From the NCBI GenBank assembly GCA_018398765.1, contig JAHBMJ010004310.1, forward strand, positions 35,576 through 82,184: DNA of 46,609 nucleotides, read 5' to 3'. Positions 32,603-43,828 of the stretch are shown here, piece after piece. The notes under the pieces are model-generated. The model ran no database searches and was not told the origin of the DNA. It saw only the letters and a program-made list of their open reading frames with translations. The DNA comes from Chromera velia (lineage: Eukaryota; Sar; Chromeraceae). The translations under genes and the position numbers were made by a program. How positions within the stretch are numbered: the stretch's first letter is position 1; every line of letters begins with the position of its first letter.

Positions 32603-32911
32603 AAACATGGCGGGGGAACGAACACAAGCACCGACCCGAGCACCAAGGGGGGCCACGCACAGAGAGAGAAAGACACACGGACAAAGAGGAACTGCTCGTA
32701 CCATTCCCTGCCTTCCTCCTGGGAGGAAGGAAAGTTCAAAGGAAGGTCGCTCACAGCACCAGAAAGGGCACAGAGAGAAAAGGCTGCACGGAAATGCACC
32801 CAGATCTCCTTTCCTCTTCTCTCTGACTGTCCTTCTCTTTCTTGCCTTCTGTCCCTCTGCACGTCTCCTTTCTTTCTCCTCATGTCCCGCCCTCCCTCCC
32901 CCCCTCCCTGC

Positions 32912-35688
<2,777 letters not shown>

Positions 35689-36335
35689 GACGGAGAGAGG
35701 ATTCAAAAGAAAACGGCGACGGGAGAGGGAAGAAGTGGAGCTAAAAGCACCGTTTGAGACGAATAGAAAGGAAGTGGAAACTCTCGCCGCCACGCTGCGA
35801 CACTTACGCAAAGAAAGCTGGAGAATTTTGTGTTCGTTCCACAGCACAGCACACTTGTTTTGGCTGACGGGGTTTGGATCTACAGAAGGCCTTGCGAAAC
35901 TTGTCAGAGACCGGCGCAGTTTTGAAACAGGCCGGAAGAAGTGCTTCCCGTCTAAATTTCGCTTGTGTATCGCTTTTTCGGTCGACCGGCCGGTACTCTG
36001 AGGGCCGGCCCGGCCGGGTGCCTAAAGTTTTTTAGCCATGCACTCAATTAAAGACAAAATTTAGGCGCCGGCCGCCGGCGCCGCGCGCGGGGAAGGTCCC
36101 GGGGGGCCGCACCCCGGGCCCCGGGCCCGCCCCCGCATGGTTTAATAATACGCGAGGCGGAGTGGTGAAGTTTATTCCGCATCAATTAAGTTGCCGTAAA
36201 CATACTAAAACGTACAAGCAATGAAAAATAATTTTCAAAAATTAAGTAAGACTTGCCGTGGCCCCCGGCCGACAGTATGTTGAAGTGGTAGTACCCCCCA
36301 ATGCTTAAGTACCTACGAAAAAATGTAAGAGTTTG
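35689..36335. other. Enolase 5' region and GC-rich block
   Basis: 35689-35990 should hold the enolase promoter and leader; no TATA box is evident. 36001-36140 is extremely GC-rich with GCCGGC-type motifs and contains a possible hairpin at 36017-36069 (GGTGCCTAAA paired with TTTAGGCGCC). 36140-36335 is ordinary sequence up to the retrotransposon. Confidence 0.5.
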
Positions 36336-36679
36336 CGTAACATAGTGAGGCGAGCCACGGGACTGGCCAATCCCGGGGTGAGCCAAACTAACGCGCACCG
36401 CCGCCGCACGGGATGCTCGCAGCTCAAAGACCAACACATGCACGCAGGCTCATGGAGGCACCACTATGCCAGTCTGTATTAGAAGAGAATTAAATAAAAT
36501 AGAAATAAAGTGGAATTAATTCAGTCAGCTGCGTATAGCCTGGATTGAGTAAACAACAGTTACTTGCAAAGCTTCTAGAAGCAGTTTGGAAGTGAACCTT
36601 GAACTGACAGACTTTCCGTAGTAGAGATCTAACCTAACTAAGTGTGCTCACTTAGGAGAAGAGGAGTTACCTCCTTACG
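36336..36679 (+). repeat. 5' LTR of the chromovirus element
   Basis: This 344-bp LTR has a short terminal inverted repeat CGTAA...TTACG. It is identical in length to the 3' LTR with 11 substitutions. At most of the differing sites this copy has A or T where the 3' LTR has G or C, and about six of these are in CpG context. Confidence 0.95.
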
Positions 36680-36694
36680 TGGTAGCACAGAGCC
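36680..36694 (+). other. Putative primer-binding site
   Basis: TGGTAGCACAGAGCC starts directly after the 5' LTR. It resembles the complement of the 3' end of initiator tRNA-Met (TGGTAGCAGAGC in other retroelements) with a small insertion. Confidence 0.6.
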
Positions 36695-36891
36695 TAGTTG
36701 ATCTCTCCAGGACCTCTGTTACTCAGTCCAATACTGTAACAGTCATCTTCTTTCTTGGCAAGTAAATTCTTTTCTTCTCCTAAGACTCTCTCTCGATAGA
36801 GCAGGTTCTGCAGCAATTGCTGGAGGGGCAGCAATTCATGTAGCAGCAGATGATCTAGGCACAGTAGACGCAACAACTTCAGCAATAACAG

Positions 36892-37980
36892 ATGGATGCT
36901 CTGGGAGCACAGCAGCAACAAACAGCCACCGACGGGGGCCCAATCTATCAACAGCAGCAGCAGACACCAGAACAGCAGCAGCAGCAGCGGATGAATCAAC
37001 AGCCGACTTCTCCATCTCCCCAGCGGTCGAACTTTAAGGTGAAAGAGCCGCCGGTGTTTCATGGGGACTGGAAGTTGCTCGAAGGTTGGGTCGCGGATAT
37101 GAGGGAATACATACAGCTCTCCGATATTCAGGTGTCGAAGCAGTTGGGGTCAGTACATCAATACTTCTCCCGATTCCTCAAGTAATGGTATGACAAGACG
37201 CAGAGGTCCGCCTCCCCTTTTGTTAACGTAGAAGATCTCTTCACCCGTCTGTCCGAGCGTTTCCCCGATCCCAACAAACAGACAGACTTGAGAGGGGAAG
37301 TCCGAAACGTCCGTTGTCAGGGCAATGAGGGGGTTCACAAGTACTCTGTCCGATTCAACGATATTGCAGAAAAAATCGTTGATGTGAGTGAGATCGATTT
37401 GATGTACAACTATATTTGGGGCCTTCCGGATAAGGTGAGGAAGGAAGTGAGGAGGAGGAAGCCTGACAGTCTCGATGCTGCGATGAAGGATGCAGAGGAG
37501 GCCGAGCAGCTGTTGAGTGGGGGGAGAAAGAAAGACTACGGGGGCCAGGGCAGAGACGGGCGAAGTGATTCGCACCCGTCTTTGCAACCTCAGTCCCTGG
37601 CCAATCAAACGATGGGCCCGTCCCGATGGATCTCAACCGAATCTCCCGAATTTATTCCCTTTCCCAAGATGAGATCAAGAGGCACATTCAGAAGAATAGG
37701 TGCTTCAATTGTCACACGGTGGGACACTCTGCACGCCAATGCAGGAACCGCAAGCAGTAACAGCAACAACAGGGTCCTAGGGGTCATAGGGGTCAGAGAA
37801 ATTTCTATGGAGGTCAGGGACGCATGCACAACCTACAGAATGGGGTGCAGCAGCACTACGGTGGTTTAGTGCAAGGGCAGTGGGGGAATCCAGTCATCCC
37901 ACAGGGGCTTACACCTCCCCCTGGACTGTGCCCACCACTGCAGTTCCAGGGGAACCCTCCCCAGTGGTCATAGCGTCAGC
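36892..37980 (+). pseudogene. gag (capsid-like and CCHC zinc knuckle), broken
   Basis: ATG at 36892 opens a Gln-rich leader (about 30 residues), then a retrotransposon Gag core (PPVFHGDWKLLEGWVADM ... FTRLSERFPDPN). A TAA at 37183 interrupts it in frame. Near 37610 the frame shifts; the new frame (from MDLNRISRIYSL) carries a zinc knuckle CFNCHTVGHSARQC (CX2CX4HX4C), then TAA at 37758 and TAG at 37971. Two of the stops lie in Gln-rich contexts where a C-to-T change in a CAA or CAG codon would create them. Gag packages the element RNA. Confidence 0.85.
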
Positions 37981-38765
37981 AGCAGAATGCACCCCCGAGA
38001 GGGATGTACTCCACGAGTGGGGGCAGGACAGGCAGGAGGGGGAAATTGATCACCTTCCACGGCACAGCGAATGGCATCCCGATCCGTGCCCTTTGGGATC
38101 CAGGGGTGGACTCCATTTATGTGAGCAAGAGAGTTGTTGAGGCCGGGGAGTTCCGTTTATCTGCCTTGGAGCCCTCCACGTGCAAAGGGGGCATCCGACT
38201 CGATGGTGCGCAGGCTCCCTCGACTACTGTCCAATGGGAGGCGCCTGATATCGATCTAAAAATTCAGGACTTCGCAGCCCCCCTGACCATGACTGTACTC
38301 GATTTAGATGAGAATTATGATGTGGTCCTGGGGATGCCCTTCTGTGAGACCTTCAAACCCCTTTCCAATTTCGAAGCGAAGTCTTTCTTCATCGCTGCAG
38401 ATCGTTCTCCCTCCGGGTCGCAGTTCACACTGTATAACTCGGAAATCTACCATATTCCGGGGGCCAAGCCTGAGCCCCTGACCCACAGAGAGATCCGTAG
38501 GCTTTCCAAGAAGGAATCTACCACCTTCCAGTGCTACTGTCTTGAGGTCCGCCCTCTTCCCTCCGTTTCCTCCCCCCTAGAGGTCAACCAAATTCAAGGA
38601 GCCACGACACAGAAGCCCCCGCCTCTCTCGTCTTTCCCGCCCGATCACCCAGTCAATTCGGATGATTTAAATTTATACAGATTTCCGCAGGGAAGTGCAG
38701 AGGGAGGGAATGAGGCCGGGGATAAGAAAGGTTCTGGAGAAGCATTTCAGCATCTTCCCAAATGA
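37981..38765 (+). pseudogene. Retropepsin-like protease region
   Basis: From MYSTSGGRTG the frame encodes an aspartic-protease domain: ALWDPGVDSIYVS at the catalytic site and VVLGMPF toward its end. The usual D-S/T-G triad reads D-P-G, which should abolish or strongly reduce activity. The frame ends at 38765 and overlaps the reverse transcriptase frame (+1) near 38700. With the other lesions around it, this offset is more likely a mutation than programmed frameshifting. Confidence 0.8.
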
Positions 38766-39744
38766 GATTCCCACCCTTCCGCCCAAGAGGGAAGTCGAGT
38801 GTCATATCAAACTCGAGCCAGGTCACCACCCCCCTGCTCGAGCTCCGTATAGGCTCACCTACGGGCAGCTCGATGAGCTCCGAAAAGAGTTGGAGTCATA
38901 CTTGGCCAAGGGTCAGATCCGCCCTTCCAACTCCCCGTTTGCTGCCCCTGTCCTTTTTGTTATGAAGGCTGACGGCACTCAGCGTATATGTATTGATTAC
39001 ACGCAGCTAAACAAGATCTGTGTGAGGGACAGATATCCCCTGCCGCATCCGGATGACTTAATTTCCCGCCTGCACGGGGCCAAGTACTTCTCGTCTCTCG
39101 ACTTGAGACAGTACTTCCATCAGATCCGGATGGCCGAGGGCGACGAAGAGAAAACTGCTTTCGTAACAAGGTACGGCACGTTTGAGTGGCTGGTCATACC
39201 GTTTGGTTACTGCAATGTGCCCGGTATTAGCATGCGTATGATCAGTAAGACATTGTGCCCTTTGTTAGACAGGTGTGTAATTGTTTTTATTGATGATCTC
39301 TTGATTTTCAGCCGCACTCCTGAGGAACACGAGAGAGACGTGGAGGCCGTCCTCCAGCTCCTTACCGACGAGTCTCTCTATGTCAAACTGTCGAAGTGTG
39401 GTTGGTTCCGGACGGAAGCCAAGTTCCTGGGGCTGATCATCAGTGAGGGTGGATTCAGGCCTGCGCTTGAAAAGGTGCAGGGACTCCAGGACTTCCCCAA
39501 GCCGACCGACCGCACTTCACTGCGTCAGTTTTTGGGGTTAGGGAATTGGTTTCGGAAGTTTGTTAGGGGGTACAGCCAGGTTGCTTCTCCCCTTCTCTCT
39601 CTTCTCCGCACCTCAATCCCCTTTGTATGGGAGCCTGTGCATGATCAAGCATTCGTTGCTCTAAAGAAAGCTGTCCTTGAGCTTGCTACCCTTACACTGC
39701 CTAACCCCAGTCAGCCTGTCTACATTGCACACGACGCCTCATAG
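38695..39744 (+). CDS. Reverse transcriptase of the chromovirus element (one long intact frame)
   Basis: The frame covers the whole Ty3/gypsy [13 protein letters not shown] at the N-terminus, [59 protein letters not shown], the catalytic FIDDLLIFS (F/YxDD box present), [11 protein letters not shown] and the thumb/connection part. It runs into the start of RNase H (VYIAHDAS) and stops at TAG 39742-39744. DNA copying of the element would require this domain; here it is stranded by the surrounding breaks. Confidence 0.92.
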   Translation: MQREGMRPGIRKVLEKHFSIFPNEIPTLPPKREVECHIKLEPGHHPPARAPYRLTYGQLDELRKELESYLAKGQIRPSNSPFAAPVLFVMKADGTQRICIDYTQLNKICVRDRYPLPHPDDLISRLHGAKYFSSLDLRQYFHQIRMAEGDEEKTAFVTRYGTFEWLVIPFGYCNVPGISMRMISKTLCPLLDRCVIVFIDDLLIFSRTPEEHERDVEAVLQLLTDESLYVKLSKCGWFRTEAKFLGLIISEGGFRPALEKVQGLQDFPKPTDRTSLRQFLGLGNWFRKFVRGYSQVASPLLSLLRTSIPFVWEPVHDQAFVALKKAVLELATLTLPNPSQPVYIAHDAS

Positions 39745-41908
39745 TCGCACCAAGCCATCGGGGCAGTTGCTATTCAGCGCTGTCAGAAGACAGGGGCATA
39801 CTGTCTGCTTGCCTTCGGCTTCCGCCGCCTGACCCCACTGAGGCACGCTACCCAGTGCAGGAGTTAGAGCTGTTGGCGATTGTCCATTTTGCGAAAGTTT
39901 GGCGTTATTTCCTGACGCCCAGGTCGGAGTTTTGGACAGATCACAAGAGTTTGGAGAATTTGGGGAAGTCGTTTGAGCACTGCAGTCTGCGTGTGAGACG
40001 GTGGATTGAGTTTTTGGAGGAAGTGGCGGTTTCAATCAAATATATTCCACGGAGGGCGAACATCGTTGCCGACGCACTTTCCCGCAATCCGCCTCCTTTG
40101 GTCCAGTCCTCCCCTTCTGCCCCTTTGCCATCTCTCAGAGTGAGGCAACCCACCCTGCCGACGGTTAGTCAGGCCGACGGTCCTGACGACGATGAGGTCC
40201 CAGGGCTTGAACCTAAGTATGAGGATGAGGGGGCAGTTGTTGGCGAGACCCGTTCTTTGGGGGGGGGGCACGGGGGCACTGAGGAGCGTCGGTACTGGAC
40301 AACCTTGAAGGTTGAGGGAGATGTTGAGCTGCAGAGGCGCTGCAGAGAGGCGTATGCAAACGATCCCTGGTTTGCCCCGGTGTATGCTTACCTGAAAAAT
40401 TCCCCAAACAAACTTCTCTCCCCTCATCTGGTGCCCCGTTTGAAAGGTCTCTCTCTGAGAGATGGTCTGTTGTTCCGGGGGGACTGCTTTTGTGTCCCTC
40501 GCTCACAGCGCACGGCTCTTATTTGGGAGAGCCACTCATCTCCAGAGAGTGCACACTTCGGGGTCAGGAAAACCTACAGTCGAATGGCAGAAAGATATTT
40601 CTGGCCTCAGATGTGGAGAGATGTACGCAGATTCGTTCGTGCCTGTGATCCCTGCCAGAGAAAAGACAAATCTATCCCGAACGGTCTCCAACAGTAAAAC
40701 GGTCTCCAAAACAACCATACCTCTCAAGCTTTTTTAGGCAGTAAACAATATTTAAAAGCTTAAAACAAAGAGTTTTAAGCAATTAAACAGTACGATTTCC
40801 TATTTTTAAATTAATTGGGTTTAGTAAGAGAAAAAAATATATTGTATTTGACCGTGCGGCGTGCGTGTTTCGTGCGTCAACGCACGTGCCTGTCATGCAT
40901 GCAATTAAGGCGGCGGCGGGGAGCACCGGAATTAAAGCAGCTTTGCTGAGGAGCTGGGGTTGCTTTCGCCATTCTTCCAGTGAGTCTATAGTTCCGTGAG
41001 TACTTGTAAAAGCTCTACACTATGTTTTATATGTTTTCAATCTTTCTCTTAAAACCTTAAGATTCATTGTAAAGAAAATATTTTAAAGAGTTAAAAACTT
41101 AAAATCATACATTCAAATTTAAATATATATATATAGTTATCATAAATCAAATTTTTATATAATTTTCTTACTAACTAGGATTTTAAAAACACTTAATTGC
41201 ACTCTCAAACCGTTTAAAACTCTTTGTTTTAAGTTTTTAATCATTGTTTAGTACCTAGAAATGTTTGATAGATATGGTAATTTTGGAGACCGTTTTGATG
41301 TTGGAGACCGTTTGGGATAGATTTGTCTTAGAAGCAAAGCTCCCAGCCGAGCGCCTCCCGGTCTCCTCCGACCGCTTCCTGTTCCCAACCACCCATGGGA
41401 AGTCACTCAAATTGATTTTCTCGTTGGACTGCCCGCCTCCGGGGATGAACAGTTTGACTGTCTTATGGTTGTCACTGACTCTCTGTCAAAAGGGGTATGC
41501 CTGATCCGGACCCACACAACAGCAACAGCAGAGCAGGCAGGCCGGCTATATTATGAAAACATCACAGTAAAGAAGGGGTGGCAGCGTATGATCCTCAGTG
41601 ACAGAGACCCCCGTTTTCTGTCTCGATTCTGGCAGACCCTACACACCCTCTCGGGCACGCACCTGTCATTCTCTACGATGGCACACCACGACACACCAGG
41701 GTCAGCAGAACGCATGAATCGAACAATCGAGGAGGCCCTCCGTTGCCTCGTTGAGACCCAGCATCACCGATGGGCGGAATTCATCCCGTTCCTTGAGTTT
41801 GCATACAACACATCTGTCCATGTCGGGACAGGTCGCTCTCCCTTTCAGCTTGAACACGGAAAAGAACCCCTCACGCTCCCTGCTCTTTCTCTTTCTCCTT
41901 CTGTCTAG
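39745..41908 (+). pseudogene. RNase H and integrase of the chromovirus element, split by a nested element
   Basis: RNase H continues after the stop (AIGAVAIQ), shifts frame near 39835, then reads [16 protein letters not shown] and [10 protein letters not shown]. After a variable linker come the integrase zinc finger (H...H...CDPC at about 40530-40658) and, beyond the nested insertion (40663-41329 plus duplicated AGAA), the linker [11 protein letters not shown] and the catalytic core with D (QIDFLVGLP), D (DRDPRFL) and E ([12 protein letters not shown]). Skipping the insertion and one AGAA copy restores the frame exactly. TAG at 41906 ends it. The third motif has DTPGSAER where relatives usually have QTDGQTER. 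Confidence 0.9.
40663..41329. mobile_element. Nested non-autonomous TIR element, 667 bp, 4-bp target duplication AGAA
   Basis: Ends are AAGACAAATCTATCCC and its inverted complement. The inverted repeat extends imperfectly inward for roughly 110-125 bp on each side. Each arm contains ACGGTCTCCAA twice, giving four subterminal copies. AGAA flanks the element (40659-40662 and 41330-41333). The integrase reading frame is continuous when the element and one AGAA are ignored, which fixes both ends. The interior is AT-rich apart from a GC-rich island near 40855-40980 and has no transposase. The superfamily is unknown; 4-bp duplications occur in Ginger and Sola1, among others. Confidence 0.9.
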
Positions 41909-42480
41909 CCTTCCCCCGAGGCCTTTGACTTTTTGAAGGAACACAGAGAAGCCATTGAGTCCGCCCGCGCCTCTTTCGAAGCAGCCCAGTCCAGTCAAAT
42001 CCGAAATGCCAACAGGCGACGCTGCCCAACCAACGATATCAAGGTGGCGGACTATGTGCTTGTCCATCGCTCCTGGTGGGCAACTGCTGCAAAGCCCGAT
42101 GTCCCCCTGTACTGTGTAACAGCCGCAAGCTCGACAGCCTGTGGTTTGGTCCCTTCGAAGTGACCCAGTTCGATCAGTCCCGAGACAATTTCGAAGTCGC
42201 CCTACTAGCGGGAAGCCGCAAAGACCCCCATGTGCACACGTCGCTGTGCAAGCTGTACTGCCACGAAGGACGGGGCCGTCCGGCTGTCCGATTGCCCTCC
42301 TGGGCCGACAAAGAGTATGAAGTCGAAAAGGTCCTCGGTGTTCGGGGAAGAGGCAGAGGAATGTTCGGGGAAGAGGCAATGCCGCGTGCAATGGGTGGGG
42401 TTCCCTGAGAGTGAAGCGTCTTGGGAGCCAGTCTCCCACCTCCGAAATGCAAAGGAGAAAATCGAAGAATTCAAGTGACG
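41909..42480 (+). pseudogene. Integrase C-terminus and chromodomain of the chromovirus element
   Basis: The frame resumes after the TAG with [20 protein letters not shown] and [10 protein letters not shown], shifts near 42110 into a GPF module ([11 protein letters not shown]), then a chromodomain ([11 protein letters not shown] ... [17 protein letters not shown]...HLRNAKEKIEEFK, stop at 42478). A 23-bp direct partial duplication (GTTCGGGGAAGAGGCA twice, near 42340-42380) coincides with the last frame change. Chromodomains steer integration of such elements to particular chromatin. Confidence 0.85.
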
Positions 42481-42578
42481 ATCAAAGTGAATAAACAGGA
42501 ATTGTACGGTCAATTTTGGTTGGCAGTTAACCGCAAAAAAGCTGAGAAGAAGGACAGAGCACGTGGGACACACGCTCC

Positions 42579-42590
42579 AAGGGGGAGGGG
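42579..42590 (+). other. Polypurine tract of the chromovirus element
   Basis: AAGGGGGAGGGG lies 2 bp before the 3' LTR, the expected place for the plus-strand primer. Confidence 0.85.
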
Positions 42591-42592
42591 CA

Positions 42593-42936
42593 CGTAACGT
42601 AGTGAGGCGAGCCACGGGACCGGCCAATCCCGGGGTGAGCCGAACTAACGCGCACCGCCGCCGCACGGGATGCCCGCAGCTCAAAGACCAACACATGCAC
42701 GCAGGCTCATGGAGGCGCCGCCATGCCAGTCTGTATTAGAAGAGAATTAAATAAAATAGAAATAAAGTGGAATTAATTCAGTCAGCTGCGTATAGCCTGG
42801 ATTGAGTAAACAACAGTTGCTTGCAAAGCTTCTAGAAGCAGTTTGGAAGTGAACCTTAAACTGACAGACTTTCCGTAGTAGAGATCTAACCTAATTAAGT
42901 GCGCTCACTTAGGAGAAGAGGAGTTACCTCCTTACG
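42593..42936 (+). repeat. 3' LTR of the chromovirus element
   Basis: 344 bp, same ends and length as the 5' LTR, followed directly by the target duplication GTTTG at 42937-42941. Confidence 0.95.
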
Positions 42937-42941
42937 GTTTG

Positions 42942-43828
42942 CATCCCCAGCCGGCCGGTGCCCTAGCCCCCGGCAGCCTGACCGCCGGTATTAATAGCGC
43001 GGCCGGTGTATAGCCATCGGCAGAGCCGGCTAATGGACATCAACACGTCAGATACTGTGGCTGCCGGCGGAGCCGGCCAGCGAAATTGAATTTTCAATAG
43101 TTCATAAACTTTTGGGGGCCATGGCATACTCCCTGGGAACATTTCATTCTCACCATGTAAACACATTTTCACTAGTATTTTCATAATTTTGTTTAATTTT
43201 GTCTATCATTTACTACTATTTTGTCATATTTTTTTATAATGATTTTTCATAATTTCATTATTAATTTATTGGATCAATAGTAACAAACTCATGCAGTGAA
43301 ATATGATGTGAGTAGATGTAAGCAGAATACGGGGCTAGAACTCTCAACACTAACGATGTGCATTCAGAGTTCATAGACTATAAGAGTTTGACCTAGAGAG
43401 GTTTGTACATTGTTCCTTCGATCAAGCCAGTCCAACGATCATTAGCGATTGTTAGCTAATTCGAATGCATGCAGATCGATGTCACTTTATTCAGTCCTGC
43501 GCTAAGCCACACTTATTGAAGTCCGCGCGCATATCGCCGCGGCGCCGCCGGCCTCGCGGCTCCGCCACTCCGCGGGCCCGTCGCGTACTCGCCGCTCGTA
43601 GCCGGCCTACACCTGCCCGCTGCTTCGAAACCGACGTCCACGCTCGGTTCCAATGCCTGCACACATCCATAACTAATCGACCTCGTGGCATTGATTGATG
43701 ACATGCACCTGCATACTTCATCGAACCATAAATGAACGAAGCAAATCGGAATGCAAAGTCCGACCCCCACACTGCCACCCTGCATCTATGCATGATGCAA
43801 GATAGATTTGTTTTCTTCCTCGAATCAC
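42942..43828. other. Non-coding segment between the two retroelements
   Basis: It contains GC-rich GCCGGC-type sequence at 42945-43080 and 43520-43610 separated by an AT-rich stretch (43140-43280). The 3' LTR of the second retroelement should lie within or beyond this segment, but no duplicate is available to define it. No gene seen. Confidence 0.5.

Larger units (their letters stand above)
29651..32911. other. Gene-poor spacer of about 3.3 kb between the Pro/Ser-rich gene and enolase
   Basis: The segment should include the 5' region of the Pro/Ser-rich gene and the 3' untranslated region of enolase. It contains a GC-rich repeat cluster (30052-30460), an AT-rich block (about 30720-31090) and a CA microsatellite (32525-32599). 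Short open frames at 31108-31811 show no domain or splice logic. I see no tRNA or rRNA. Confidence 0.5.
36336..42936 (+). mobile_element. Full-length chromovirus-type Ty3/gypsy LTR retrotransposon, 6601 bp, degenerate
   Basis: The element has two 344-bp LTRs (36336-36679 and 42593-42936) that begin CGTAA and end TTACG, and is flanked by the 5-bp duplication GTTTG (36331-36335 and 42937-42941). A PBS follows the 5' LTR and a polypurine tract precedes the 3' LTR. Internal order is Gag, protease, reverse transcriptase, RNase H, integrase, chromodomain, which defines a chromovirus-type Ty3/gypsy element. It cannot be autonomous: nonsense codons lie at 37183, 37758, 37971, 39742 and 41906, frames shift near 37610, 38700, 39835, 42110 and 42350, and a 667-bp TIR element splits the integrase. 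The LTRs differ at 11 sites by eye (about 3%), all transitions. Confidence 0.95.

Noticed and set aside
38690..38770. Programmed frameshift between protease and reverse transcriptase
   Set aside because: A +1 overlap exists, but the same element has several other frameshifts and stops, so mutation is the simpler reading. Intact copies would be needed.
36247..43130. Inverted GCCRTGGCCCCC motifs on both sides of the LTR element suggesting an older host transposon
   Set aside because: Only about 12 bp match and no further inverted similarity or target duplication was found.
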